Shown here one piece after another: positions 23,982 to 36,700 of a stretch of DNA of 64,000 bases. Source of the stretch: Schistosoma mansoni. Its lineage: Eukaryota > Platyhelminthes > Trematoda > Strigeidida > Schistosomatidae. Within the stretch, counting starts at the first letter, position 1; every line of letters starts with the position of its first letter. Below the pieces are notes generated by a model. It made no database searches, was not told where the DNA came from, and was given only the letters and a program-made list of their open reading frames with translations. Location of the stretch: the NCBI RefSeq assembly GCF_000237925.1, contig NC_031497.1, positions 11,020,512-11,084,511 of the forward strand, given 5' to 3'. A program made the translations under genes and the position numbers.

Positions 23982-24040
23982 GCTTCCAGGTTTTCGATGG
24001 TGGTCTAGCTTCAATTGACTCATGATTTCAACTGTGAAAA

Positions 24041-24550
24041 ATTAGATTACTTTATAAGATTTCTTTTTTGATTATGGTCATTAATGTAGACTATTGGATG
24101 TCAACACTAGTGTCTGAAAGTTAAACGTTTACCTGAAGTTTTGAATGTCTCGAATTTGCTCAACAATATGGTCGTGTATGTAAACTGCTGAGGAGTCCCA
24201 TATGAGGACAAAATAGCCCTGCAATGCTTATTGGTTTTCAGTGGTTATCTAACCAAAACCAATTCGTTATGTGAAAATACGAAATTATGTATAAGTTGGA
24301 TCATTTGATTTTTTTCTTCGAAGTAAACATATTTTGAGTAAAGTAAACTTCATAAATATTGGTAATGTGTCCACCGAATAATTGTGACTAATAGTTTCAT
24401 TCGATGCTGTATTATCGAAAAAAACATATCCATCTCTGAGAGCCGTTATGAATATGCTGATTTTTAAAATTGTTATAAAGTAATTCGATTTCTGAACTCC
24501 AGTCTCTGCAGTTTTCGTAAGTTTTTTGAATTTAGAATCTTAAATTAGTA
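24041..24550. repeat. Decayed family-B fragment within AT-rich spacer
   Basis: About 24175-24255 (plus) retains AAACTGCTGAGGAGTCCCAT and a GGACAAAA remnant followed by a diverged terminal segment. GAAA is mutated, so it should be inactive. I see nothing else in the remainder of this stretch. Confidence 0.55.
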
Positions 24551-27549
24551 GGAGGTTGTTTTAGTTCAAGGTTTCTGGTCACAACTCCGCCTGTAGCTCT
24601 TCTAGAGTTATTACCGGTCTCAACCCCGTTTAAAGGAATAAGGTTGGGCATAGGGTCGGTAACCTCATTCCGTAGAAAACAACCTTGCTAAAAAGACGTT
24701 AGGAAGTAAACAGATAAAACAATAAACGAAAATTGTTATTCAAATGATGTTGTAATTCCTTAATCAGAAATAACTCAATTATGAAACTCTTATTGTCATA
24801 TTTAAGATTAGAAGACCATCGCTTCATACGAAATATCCGGACAATGTGGGAGACCGGGAGGATCAGTCAAATAGCAACGGTAATGAGGAGATACAAATTG
24901 ACGGTACTCGGAATCAGCGAAACCCATTGGACCCAAGCTGAACAGCAAAGGCTAGATACGGGAGATGCTGCTGTACTCCAGTCGCGAATAAGAAAATGCT
25001 CCACACACTCAGGGAGTTGCACTGATGCTGTCCAAATAGGCACGTAATGCACTTATAGGATGAGAATCTCACGGGTATAGGATCATCAAAGCATCCTTCA
25101 AAACAAAGAATAGAATCATAATGAATGTCATGCACCCATCAATGACAACAGGAACGACAATAATGGTCAGTTCTATGAGAGGCTGCAATCAATCGTAGCG
25201 AAGTGCCCAAGAAAGGATCTCACCATCCTGATGGGAGATCCAAACGCCCAAATCGGGATGAACAACACCGGGTATGAAGATATCATGGGATGACATGAAC
25301 TACGAAAAAGTAGTGAAAATGGGGAGAGATTCGCAAACCTATTTTCATCCAAAAAATTTGTTATGGGCGACACAGTATTCTCACACAAACACATACACAA
25401 AGCTACATGGGTCTCACACCACGGAGAACCATATAGATCATATTTGCATCAGTAAAAAATCCAGAAGGACAATGGAAGATGTGAGAAAAAGGAGAGGGGC
25501 TGACATAGATTCAGATCACCACCTGGTTGTGACCAAGATGAGACTGAAGCTAAAGAAGTATTGGACAAACAGCATTACTAAGGTTCAATACAGCCTTCCT
25601 CTGGGATACTGACAAACTCAAATTTAAGATAACTCTCAGCAACAGGTCCAAGCCTTACAGGATCTACCGAGAGAAGAAGAAACTACTATGGAAGACAACT
25701 GGGTAGGGATCAAAAAACCATTGACTTCAACGTATCAGAAGGTGCTGGGACACAAGAAGCATCATCATAAGGAATGGATCTCTATCGAAACCCTGGACAA
25801 GATTCAAGAAAGGAAGAACAATAATACAGCAATTAACGACGACCGAATACGAGCAGAGAAGGTCAAGGCACAAGCTGAATACACAGAAGCACACAAGCAA
25901 GTGAAGAAGAGCATTAGAACTAACAAGCAGAAATATGTGGAAGGACTAGCAATGACAGCTGAAAGAGAAGGAAATATGAGACAACTCTATAATGGAACGA
26001 AAAAATCAGCAAGGAAACATAGTAAGCCAGAGAGACCGGCCAAGGATAAAGAAGAAAAGCCAATCACTGTGATCCAAGAACAGAGGAACAGGTAGGTGGA
26101 ATACTTTGAAGAACTATTGAGTAGACCAGCCTCACTGAACCTACCGGATATCAAAGAAGCATCTACAGACCTTCCTATAGATGTCACTCCACCAACGATC
26201 GAAGGAATCAGGATTGCCATCACACAAATCAAGAGTAGGAAAGCAGCAGGACCTGACAATATACCAGACGAAGCTCTGTAGTCAGATATAGAAGTAACTG
26301 CAAATAAGCTCCACGTTTTATTCAGGAAGATTTGAAAGGAAGAACAAGTGCAGATAGACTGGAAAGAAGGACACTTAATCAAGATATCAAAGAAAGGAGA
26401 TCTCAGCAAGTGTAAGAACTACAGAGGCATCACACTTCTATCAGTACCAGGAAAAGATTTCAACAATTTTGTTGAACCGAATCAAGACTCAGTGGACGAT
26501 CAACTTCAAGATAAACAAGCTGTATTCTGTAAGGAACGGTCGCGACAATAATGATCATAGTTGAACAATTAATTAAATGGAACTCGTAATTATATATCAA
26601 CTTCTTTGGCTATGAGAAAGCATTTGACAGTGTGGATAGAGGAAAATTATGGAACCTTCTTCGACACTATGGTGTACCTGAGAAGATCGTCAACATCATC
26701 TGGAATTCATACGACGGAGTGTAGTGCGAAGTTGAGCATGGAGGACAGATGCATTCCAAGTAGGGACCGGAGTCAGACAAGGCTGCTTACTCTCCCCTTT
26801 CCTCTTTCTTCTGGTGGTCGACCGCATTATTAAGACCTCGACATTTAAGCAAAAGCACGGAATATAATGAACAGCTCGGAATCAATTAGAAGATTTGAGC
26901 TTCGCAGATAACCTGGCCCTTCTATCCCATACACACCAACAAATGCAAGTAAAGAAAGCAGCGTCGCAGAAGCCTCTGTATCAGTAAGCCCCAACATACC
27001 CAAGGGAAAATGCAAGATCCTCAAATACAACACAGAGAACACCAACTCAATCACACTTGATGCAGAAGCCTTGGAAGAGGTAGAAACTTTCACGTACCTG
27101 GTCAGCATCATTGATGAACAAGGAGGATTCGATGTAGACGTAAAGGCGAGGTTTGGCAAGGCAAGGACAGCATTCCTACAATTGAAGAACGTATGGAACT
27201 CAAAACAACTATCAACAAGTACCAAAGTCAGAATCTTCAATACGAACGTCAAGACAGTCCTACTTTACGGAGCTGAAACGTGGAGAACTACTACAATCAT
27301 CACCAAAAAAGTACAAGTATTTATAAAGTTTTCTACGTAAGATACTCATTGTCCGTTGGTCGGATACCATCAGTATCAGCTTACTATGGGAAGGAAAAAA
27401 CCAACATCCATCTGAAGAGGAAATTAGGAAAAGACGCTGAAAGTGGGTTGGGCGTAAATTGCGAAAACCATCATACTATCACAAGGGAAGCCTTTACTCC
27501 AAATTCGGAAGAGAAAGTGAAAAGTGGAAGACCAAGGAATACATCGTAG

Positions 27550-28041
27550 GAGCTGGTACTATATCAAGCTCACATAGGTTACTCTAGCCTCGGAACAGAC
27601 CGATCTATTCATTTTTCTCGAGCCATATTTTTACCCTGTCGTTTATTAGCCCTGACTGTTTTTATATGGTCTTATGCGTGTTAATTACTTATCCCATTCG
27701 TTAAGTGTCTGTAACTTATTTTTGGTTTGGCTATATAAATATTGAGTCACACTTGGGTAAATCAAATTAGCTCACACACCTTCTCCACCAAGAGTCATTT
27801 CGTCCCGCTCCGCTCTTTCCTCTTCGTTTCTTTGATTGTCTGTCTGTATCAATGATTATATGAAGTATACGTACTCGGAATCCATTCTCGTATTTGACCT
27901 ATTTAGTTCCGTTATTCACTAACGCGATTTAAGTCGATAATTATATACGAGGGTATGTATATTTCGAAAACAATCAGAAACTATCTAACGGGAGTCAGAT
28001 ACAAGGGCCACTGAAGTGGTAATCCCGTCGATAATATCATC
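27550..28041. mobile_element. Unclassified insertion within the SR2-like element
   Basis: This block separates the left and right parts of the SR2-like coding region and resembles no other sequence in the window. It contains a TATA-box-like CTATATAAATATTGAG near 27730. It continues for a few dozen bases on the far side of the short retroposon (28573-28605). It could be a solo LTR or a truncated element end; no termini or target duplication could be fixed. The block is recognised only as an interruption. Confidence 0.4.
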
Positions 28042-28572
28042 GCCTCCAAATGCCCTGGTATGGCCGAGAGTGGGGAGAGTCCGCTCTCCCTCTCGAAACG
28101 CTCTCACATGGCCACGCAAATATATAGCCTCTGCCAGGGAAGTCCTGCTTACTGCTTTCTCGTGGCGGGGGTGTTGTTCACAAAAGTGAGAGGACGAAAA
28201 GCAAATGTCCGGCGCTTTAACCGGGTTGGTGGACACGGATAGTCCACCTAGGGGAGTTGGAAAACCATGATTCCAAACCAATGGTGCACATGAGCTCCAG
28301 TATCCTGAAGGAACAAATGGTGTATGAACCAATGGTTGGTCACTGGCTACCATGGGAATGCATCGCCTCACGATGCTCCACTGCCTTGTGGATCAGACCC
28401 TTAGGTCGAAGGCTGCGGGTGTGGCCCCCTAAGAAAACCACCTGCTTCAGTTTGGGCACCTGAGCAGTATCACAGCCCTCACGCAAATCTCATTTAATTT
28501 TTTGTGGCGCATATGTATCTGGTACCTGTTTGTACCAATATTTATGTGTATAAATAAAATAAATAAAAATAA
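28042..28572 (+). mobile_element. Short A/T-tailed retroposon, copy 1
   Basis: A roughly 530-bp non-coding element starts GCCTCCAAATGCCCTGG and ends in an (A)TAAATAAAA tail. It is flanked by ATCATC on both sides (28036-28041 and 28573-28578), a likely target-site duplication. It matches copies at 39175-39694 (plus) and 61666-62303 (minus) along most of its length, including TAAGAAAACCACCTGCTTC and TGGCGCATATGTAT. The first bases (TGGCCGAGAGTGG) resemble a polymerase III A box. It is probably a SINE moved by LINE machinery. Open frames within it are not conserved in a coding way. Confidence 0.75.
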
Positions 28573-29065
28573 ATCATCGTCCAATCTAATTGGAGTCAAA
28601 ATGAATGGCCACTAAAACCTTGAGTCTGAAACTGGAAGACATCAAAAGAATGAATAGCAACTGGAAAGGAGAGCCTAGAACAGAGTTCGGTGGAGAATCC
28701 TGGTGGGCGGCCTGTATTCCTTCAAGAGGTTTACCAAACGTAAGTTATAGTTTTACTAAATTCCATCCTCATGTAGATGGATACAGTACCAGAGATTGAG
28801 AGGAAGGTACGAAGTGTGGAAAGATCGCTTTACTCCAAGGTTCTTTTATGTAGAGAAAATCGAGGGTATTTTTAGTATTCCAGATGACCCTGGGCTCCGG
28901 GAAGTTTCTGAAACAAACTAAATATAGTAGCAGCATTAGTTGGTATCCAATCAAAAATGACACGTGACTTTTCACTTCCTAGATGTTTCTGTGAAGATTC
29001 AACGTTGATTGTATAAACTGTCCCAGCGTTTCCTGGGACCCAAAGGACTTTTTCGAGGAACAGTT

Positions 29066-29545
29066 TGGATGCATCTGCATCCCAGAGTTGATGTACATTC
29101 TGAGACTCGAACCCAGCACCGTCCGCTTCAAACGCCATCGCGTTATCCATTTAGCTTCGGAGTCTACATAGAAACTAGCTTGAGCAGTAGGATAAAGTTT
29201 ATTTCAATTTTGTATTGGTTGCTTGAATCTTCCCATTGATGTTTAGGACTGCGATCGATCAGTTTCTTATTGGCATATGTGCATCTTGTGCGGATCGCCC
29301 CGATATTCCTTCCAGTCTTGAAGTGAATATCAACTCTGGGATGCAGGTACACCCAACTGACGAGTCCAAAATAGTCCGAAACAAGCATCCTGGATTCCAC
29401 TGCTAGCTACCATAATCTCACCTTATGATACTTATGACTGAAGGCAATATCGAGGCAATCCACACGGTAAGCATATATGCCAATGTGAGACTGATCAATT
29501 GCAGTCCTGAACATCAATGGAAAAATTCAAGCAACCAATACAAAA
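29066..29545. repeat. Head-to-head pair of partial SM-alpha copies
   Basis: 29066-29318 is minus-oriented: B box GGTTCGAGTCT with one mismatch, tRNA-like head, tail GAATCTTCCCATTGATGTTT. About 29324-29545 is plus-oriented: TGAATATCAACTCTGGGATG, then CTGACGA followed by GTCCAAAATAGTCCGAAAC, then GGATTCCAC and the tail. The plus hammerhead keeps CTGACGA and GAAA, but helix II (GTCC against GTCC) cannot pair. Confidence 0.7.
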
Positions 29546-30633
29546 TTGAAAAAATAAGTTAAGTTTACGCTGCAACAGTTTTGGGTTATACTATTACCAA
29601 GAGAAATTCAGAACTGTTTCAGTCGTTTTTCCTGATAATGAAGTAGATACAATATAGGAGTAATATGAACAATTATTATTAATCTACACCTCTATGTGAA
29701 TGAAGAAATCCACATATGAAACAGTAAGTAATTCACCACGTATATATTTATGTACTTGCCTTCAAACCATACATTGTGTAACAGCCAGTGATGCCAATCA
29801 GTTGGGGAGATTGAAATGCCGACACTATGGTTGAAAGCTGAGTTTTAAACCAAAAATCACCACTTCATTGTGGGTTCAGAATGATAAGTAAATAAAAGCA
29901 GTGATGAGACAACATCTCTGAATGATAACTAATTAGAAAAACCGTTCAGGTAATCATATGAAAACGAGAATTTATCTCGATTTACTCCTTCGATTCCATT
30001 CCGAAACTGTAAAAACCAAATGACTAATTGATTTATATATAATGATATATAAAGTAGGAAAGATTATAAAAACTGTATTCAAGATCTGAAGTTAAGCAAC
30101 AACAAAAAAGAACATTTTAGATGAAATAATCCATTATGCTGACAACAGAGATCTTAAAGATGTATGCGATATATTAAAAATCAATTAGAGAAGTAAGTGA
30201 TGAATGTTAGTGGAGAAAAATAAAAATGACACATTGTAGAAAAAAGTAAATGTGTAAGCACCAGAAAACTACTATATTTGTGTATATAAAATATATCCAT
30301 TCCTTGTTACTGATGAAAAGAAAAACATTCAGAAAGATGATGATAATGATGGATTAAAATAGAACACAAAGCTCATTTGAAATCTTAATATTGAAACAAT
30401 AACATCAAATTAAAAGAAGATAAGGTATATATCACTCAAAAATAAAATATGGTCTATTACATTTAATTAGCATTTATTCTCTCCTTATAAAATATAAACA
30501 GAAGAATTCTTAGAAAAAATAAGAGCAATTGCATCCAGTAATTAAACAATTAACATAAATAAGTTTCCGGAAATCCGAATATATTTTATGGATGGTCAGG
30601 ATCTAACATACAGACAAATAAAATAGAATAGAT

Positions 30634-30792
30634 CTATTTTGAAACATGTAGAAATGCCTTAATTTGATCGTAACATGCATAAGAAACACTAACAGCCGGT
30701 AGAACTTTAAGAATATTTGGTCCTAAACCTCTAAATAAACCTGGCACCCCTTCATGTTCCACAATATTTTTGACAATCTTTAATAATCCAGT
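30634..30792 (-). CDS. SCaMC: Terminal exon of the SCaMC-type carrier
   Basis: This 53-codon exon has no ATG at its start and is easily missed. The acceptor is ttctatag before 30792, and TAG at 30636-30634 ends it. It encodes the last half-repeat of the carrier (GLLKIVKNIVEHEGVPGLFR, then GPNILKVLPAVSVSYA and YDQIKAFLHVSK), matching the expected C terminus of the family. Confidence 0.9.
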   Translation of the reverse strand, partial: TGLLKIVKNIVEHEGVPGLFRGLGPNILKVLPAVSVSYACYDQIKAFLHVSK

Positions 30793-33700
30793 CTATAGAA
30801 AAAGAAACAATAATAAGTGCATAGTAGGTAAGAAACGAAGTCATATGCCATTCAAGATATTCTATTTGATTTTAATTAGAATTCTTCTGAAGACAAATTC
30901 GTACACAAAGCCTTAAGCTGCATTTAAAAATCTTGAAACAGTATCTTAGATGTCTAGGCAAAGATGGATAGTGACTAACAGCGGGATTCAAAACGAGAGT
31001 TTCGTTTTATTTGGGACTTGTCAGCTAGATGTACCTGCATCTCAGAGTTGATGTTCACTCCGGGACTCGAACCCAGTACCATTTACTGCAAACGCCATCG
31101 CGTTATCCACTTAGCTGCTACTGAGTCTTGATAGCCATTTACTTGTGCAATGAGGTGAAGTTTAGATTCACTTGATATTGTTTACTTGAATCTTCCCATT
31201 GATGTTTACGACTGCAATTGAAACGCGCTTCCTGGATTCCACTGCTAGCCACTATCCATCTTTGCTTAGAATGCTTGTGAATTAAGGCAATACGCACAGG
31301 ATGCACATATACCAATAAGAGACTGGTTAATTGCAGTCATAAACATCAACGGGACGATTCATGTAAACAATATCAAGTGAATTCAGTACCTTAGGTGCTC
31401 AGTGATACTGAAAATTGTCGTCTGATATACTCCAAATATCTGTCGGATTATCTCGTTGTTTGGTTGCAATAACTACTTCAAAGGCATAAAAGAATCACAT
31501 AATAATGTATCTAAATAGCAACGTATAATTCGTAACAGCTAGTATTACTGCATTTCTTAATAGAACTTTGTGAAAAATGTAAAGGTAAGATGATGAGAGT
31601 ACCACTGAGCATCTATAGATAGTAAGTTGGGAGGGTATTGCATTCACACAAATTTTCCACTCAGTGCTTTAGTAAACAAATGCCAATGAATGAATTTAGG
31701 CGGTAAATACAATTAATTTAAAGGTAAACGTCTCAGCGCTTTCAAAAACTCATTGCCCAATGCATAAATCATGTTGCGTAATTTAGCTAGTACGGTGTTC
31801 CAGCCGTGTTAAACTTGGTTAAGCCTTTATGACATACACATTAGCATAAGCACTGGGTCGTTGATCTTATTAAACACAGAAAAGGTATTCTTGAGCTTAC
31901 ATTCCCTGTGCTAACGCACGCGTACCCTTTGTATATACCTATAAACATACACTACAGAGTCTCATGCAATTCATATACGTATGCATAGACATCTGGCGGC
32001 CCGCAAGACACTTTGAGAGCCCCGAAAAATGGAACCCACTGAAGCCGATTCACAGCAGAGTAGTGGATCAATTTCATCTCCACCGACCAACCTAGCTAGC
32101 TAGCAAAGTTGCCCCTGCTACCCTGCAGAGCCACAAGGAGGTCTTAGATTGGATTTTGCTTCCTGTGACTAGTAGGTATTTCTTTACTTACGAGACGCTA
32201 AGGTTTGTCAAAAAATATCTAAAAATTTGATTCCACAAAAAGAAGAACTACCAGATGGCATTTATTTTAGCGTTGAGCATACCAAGATTTAACTTGGCAG
32301 CTTAGCAATAAAAGAAACCTGAATTCTGCCTTATGGTTTGGATAATGATATGTATAATATGGGCGTTCAGCAGTGCATCTTAAGCATTTCTTTGAATGAA
32401 ATCAATTTTACAGTGAAAACTTGATGAATAAGTGCAAACACTGACTCAACAATGTTCTTTAACCACAAGATTTGAAGAAATTAGAATAGTTTTGACGTTT
32501 TGCAAAGTATGATAAGTTTATTACACCATAAAACGAAGCTGAACATGGTGATTAAGGCACCAACAACCTTTCATCACATAAAAATATATCTCATTTGGAT
32601 ACAAAGACATGAGAAGTATGATTACATTTTATACTATTTCCCCAAGCAAAAGCTTGAGATTACGCTTTCACTAGAAAAGCACATTAATGGAAAAAAATAC
32701 GACTCCTACGTTTGAACAGAGGTCTCATCTGAAACAAACGACCTGTATAAGACTTGTAACAAATATCTACTTTGTATTCATACCATTTGTTGACCTATCC
32801 GTTTAGAAAGTTAAAAGAGAAAAAGTCGTAGCGATATACATTTAAAGTGGTAGTTAGTTAAATTATTAAAATGATTCCATAGGGAACCATTAAGACACGT
32901 TATAAAGCATAGTTCAACTAGTTAGAAACTAAGTTGCTAAACATTGACCGAAATCAAGAAATAATCGTAAAACAAATTATGAACTAACTTTTTCTGAAGA
33001 TGACTGTGCCTGAAGTTTTGTCCGGACCAATGCCAATGGATAGGTGCCTAACTGACCACATAATGATGAGAGAGCACCGGCTACAACAGAAACATAAACT
33101 GGTGGAGGTATATTTAGAGACTTCTCATCCTTTGATAAAAATGCTTTAGAATATGATTGTTTAAATGTTTCAAACATAGCCAATTCTATTCCAGCATACG
33201 GTAGAATACCCAGTATATTAGGCACATAGCCACGATAGAATATAGTAATACCATTACTGTGATATAACTTTCGAGCACAGTCAAATATTGACGAGTACTG
33301 TCCACTTTTGCGTAAACACATTCGTGTTTTCAATACCTAAGGACAGAAACAAACAATGGTAATTCTAGTAAGACATGAACTAGTTAAACGCTGACTCTTT
33401 TAATATTAACAAACACCCATTCATATGAGATAAGCCTGTCAGGTATATTCTTTCTAGTGTCTTGATGTATGAAGAGAGAGCCCCCTCCGTCAGACTACGT
33501 ATAAACAATATTGTCAAGGCAAAGTAAGAACAGCAAGTTATACAGTGGAACACATCAGAACTGTAGAATCATAAAGGTTAAAATATAAAAAGGCAGGTAA
33601 GAGGGGAATAATATCACAGAAAGCTGCATCAACACTAATAAACATGCTTATTTTCTGTGTTAATTAGTTTGCGGTCTGACTATATCACGTATATTCACTT

Positions 33701-36700
33701 TTGACAATAAGAATTGACTCTCACATAGAAAATCAGTCTAATCATTGAGATTACTAATATTGAAGTGGCAAACAAATGTGACTCCGTAAAATATGTACAA
33801 TAAACGTACCAATCCATTTAGGTGTAGATATTATTACCATCACCGCGAAACGTTGCATAATCAGATAATCTTACTGCTTTCTACGCTTCTAGCTTTATAG
33901 TGTAAATCACTTATAGCTTAATAGTGTAGTTTTTGATAAGCAATATTTTACGTACAACATGAAAAATGATTTAAGGTAATGTGACTGGTCAATGAAAGAC
34001 AAAAAAGGTGAGCTATAAATAAAAAAGAAAAGCGTATATAAGAACTGGTACTCTTGTGTTATTTGAAAACAGTTTATAGCCATATTACTGAATATTCTCA
34101 GTCAACAATTTTTACACACATATCGCTTGTAATGAATACCAATAGGAGGGATCAATGAACTGGATCCGACAACTGTGTATAAACCACTAATTTGTCAGTA
34201 TCAATTTAAAAATATTCAATAGATAAGACTAATAGACTTACGAACACATACATTATGATTATACTTGTTGTAATTCAGAAACAAGTAAAAAGACTAGGGA
34301 GCATTTGATTCAGGAGCCCAAATAATGAATGAAGTCAAATAAACTAAATGCCTTTTGTTAAAAATTGTGTGGTATGCATGAGAAAACTAACATTAAACGG
34401 AAACTTGCCGGTTGTTACCAAATATAAAACTGTACCTTCTAATGCAACCTTATCTTATACAAACGATTTTTGAATTAAAGCTTTGCTTAGTGATAAATAA
34501 CCATTTGTCTTTGGTTTTTGTACTTTGGATTTATCATAAAAACTAACACAACTAATGAAAAGTGAAATGAAGGTCGAAAAATAAGTCGCAAAATACCATT
34601 AAACACTCGTATATATCATGCAATTTGTATGCAAATGATACTTCTGATAAATACGTACTTAGTTTGAATATCAGTTGGGCTGTATAAATTTGTATAATTT
34701 TAAAGACTAAATGTCAGTAACAGAGTTTGGTTATTCATAGAGATTCAGTGAAACCAAAATTTAAAATCAAGAAAAATGGGCGAAAATCCACCCTCTTCCA
34801 TATAAGCTTAAAATAACAGAAATGGTGTAGGTAAATCTTCAAATGCAAAGTCATCTTTTACATAAATTTACCGAACACTTCCGGAAATATACTACTTTCG
34901 CAACATATGTTGATCATATGTGTAATACTCAAAGATGTCAACAAATAAACATTCACATGCTATTTAAAAATATGCTACCAAAGCAAAATAGTAAAGTTTA
35001 TAGAATAATTTAACAACATGGCAGTGCATACAGTTATGATTTATGACTGGAGGCAGAAAATACATACCTCCATAGGATATATAATACTTTGGGAAGTTGC
35101 ACCAGCCAATGAACCGGCTAAGAATTTAGTATGTAATTGAAGACTTCCATCTGGATTACTACCAAATGATTCATTTAGCCAGCACTTGTAAACTTCATAA
35201 GCCTGAAATTTAATTGCTGATTCTGGAGCAATCTTTAAACAGTTAACACCATTTCCACGCCATAATGCTGTTACCCCACCTTCTTTAACCATTTTATTGA
35301 CTGTCCCCAATAAACCTACTTCGGAAGCTTTGCTTCCAAGTGCTTGCCATGTTAATTTAATGCGGTCCAAAGGCGCTGTTACAGTTCTAGAGATGCAACC
35401 AGCAATACCTAAGATGTTGGAATTCAACAATTGAGTAATTTTAGGATGGTCAAACAAGAAAAACGTAATGACCAATTGAATGAAATAAAACATTAATCAA
35501 AACAACAAACAGAAATTGTTACAACTGTTCGTTACTAATTGTTATGTTGAAATCGCTCACTACTTAAAACTGTAATACGAGGAACCACTGCTGAAGTCTA
35601 TTAAGAGAAACTGCTTCAGCTTAGTTGCCTTCCACTAATTTTTGTTTGACAACCACCGAGACGAATAAAAACACATAACCGTAACACAGAATTAATTAGC
35701 GTCACTGTTTATTCACTGTGCACCAAACAAAAATGACTTATAGACTTCAAGAATAGAAACTGAAAACTAATATAGTATATAGTTTACATATACACAATAG
35801 GCGTATAAAAATCAAACACAAACTACTTTTGGTTATCTACGTGTTTTCTCTGAGTTTGATAACTAAGTAATGAAGTTCTTTTTGTTATTCTAAACACCTA
35901 CATCAATACCTGATTCATATCTCAAATATTGAGAAAGATAATAAAGGCTTCGTGAGTAAACTATCCAGCTTAGGCCCTCATCCTCAGGTACAAATATTCC
36001 CCATCACCTTAATGCAATTCAATATTTCAAGGAAATGGAAAACAGAAGACCCCGTAAAATTTCGGTAATATCTACTGAAATATTAGATATAACTAATACC
36101 TCCAGCGATAGTTTGACTACTCCATAGTAATCCTACTAAGGCGACTGTATTTTACGCCAATCATCAATGATCTCAACTATAAATTGGGAAACAGATATCA
36201 TAGCAGAATCAAACATACAAATAACAGTAAAAAAGTAATCTATCTTCACCTCAAACGGTACTCAATTAACGGTCATCTAGCTAATGTAGATGGTTGAAGG
36301 CAATTCGTCATTTCTGCAACAAGGAGAACTGCTACTAACTACAGAACGGTAACCAAGCCACTTTTATCTGTCAATTACATCAACTCAAGTAGAAGTGACT
36401 AAGAACTAAAAGACTGTAAATTATCTTTATAGTAGAAAAGATATAGAACAGCCAACTTGTAGCTGTTATGACAAACTCATGGTACTAATAACAACTCATG
36501 CTGTAAATACTTAATGCGATATGTCATTTAAGCTGTTTTGTTTTAAATACTAGCTCTGTATAAATATCTTAACCGGTCCAATAATTATGCTATGTACCAA
36601 AAATCCAATTATTAACAACCACAAATTACATAGAAAGTACAAATTTCGTATGCATTATTCCTTTAACTAGAAGTAAAATGTTTCAACTTACCAGATAAAA

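Larger units (their letters stand above)
23672..24040. repeat. Near-perfect inverted repeat of two family-B hammerhead SINE-like copies
   Basis: Left arm 23672-23788 (minus-oriented copy) and right arm 23924-24040 (end of a plus-oriented copy) are reverse complements over 117 bp with two mismatches by my reading. The 135-bp centre holds the 5' part and tRNA-like head of the plus copy (A-box-like TGGTCTATCGG, B box GGTTCGAATCT). Both strands show 109-codon open frames here; these are products of the palindrome, not genes. It lies about 170 bp beyond the stop of the PTPDC1-like gene. Confidence 0.9.
24550..28750 (+). mobile_element. RTE-clade (SR2-like) LINE, decayed and interrupted
   Basis: Plus-strand order is 5' leader (about 24550-24780), endonuclease, RT, C-terminal region. 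Endonuclease: LTVLGISETHWTQ near 24900 and SDHHLVVTKM near 25515. RT: KSRKAAGPDNIPDEAL (to 26281), KNYRGITLLSVPGK (about 26415), YEKAFDSVDRGKLWNLLRHY (about 26610), TGVRQGCLLSPFLFLL (about 26775) and LSFADNLALLSHTHQQ (about 26900). C-terminal: STKVRIFNTNVKTVLLYGAE (about 27220) and DIKRMNSNWKG near 28640. Many frame changes and stops break it, and the catalytic FADD box reads FADN. Coding stops near 27545 and resumes near 28613, with about 1.05 kb inserted. Retrotransposition competence is lost. Confidence 0.85.

Noticed and set aside
23689-24023. 109-codon open frames on both strands with nearly identical peptides
   Set aside because: They are the two arms of the hammerhead SINE inverted repeat read in each direction; no family motif, and the sequence is explained by the repeat.
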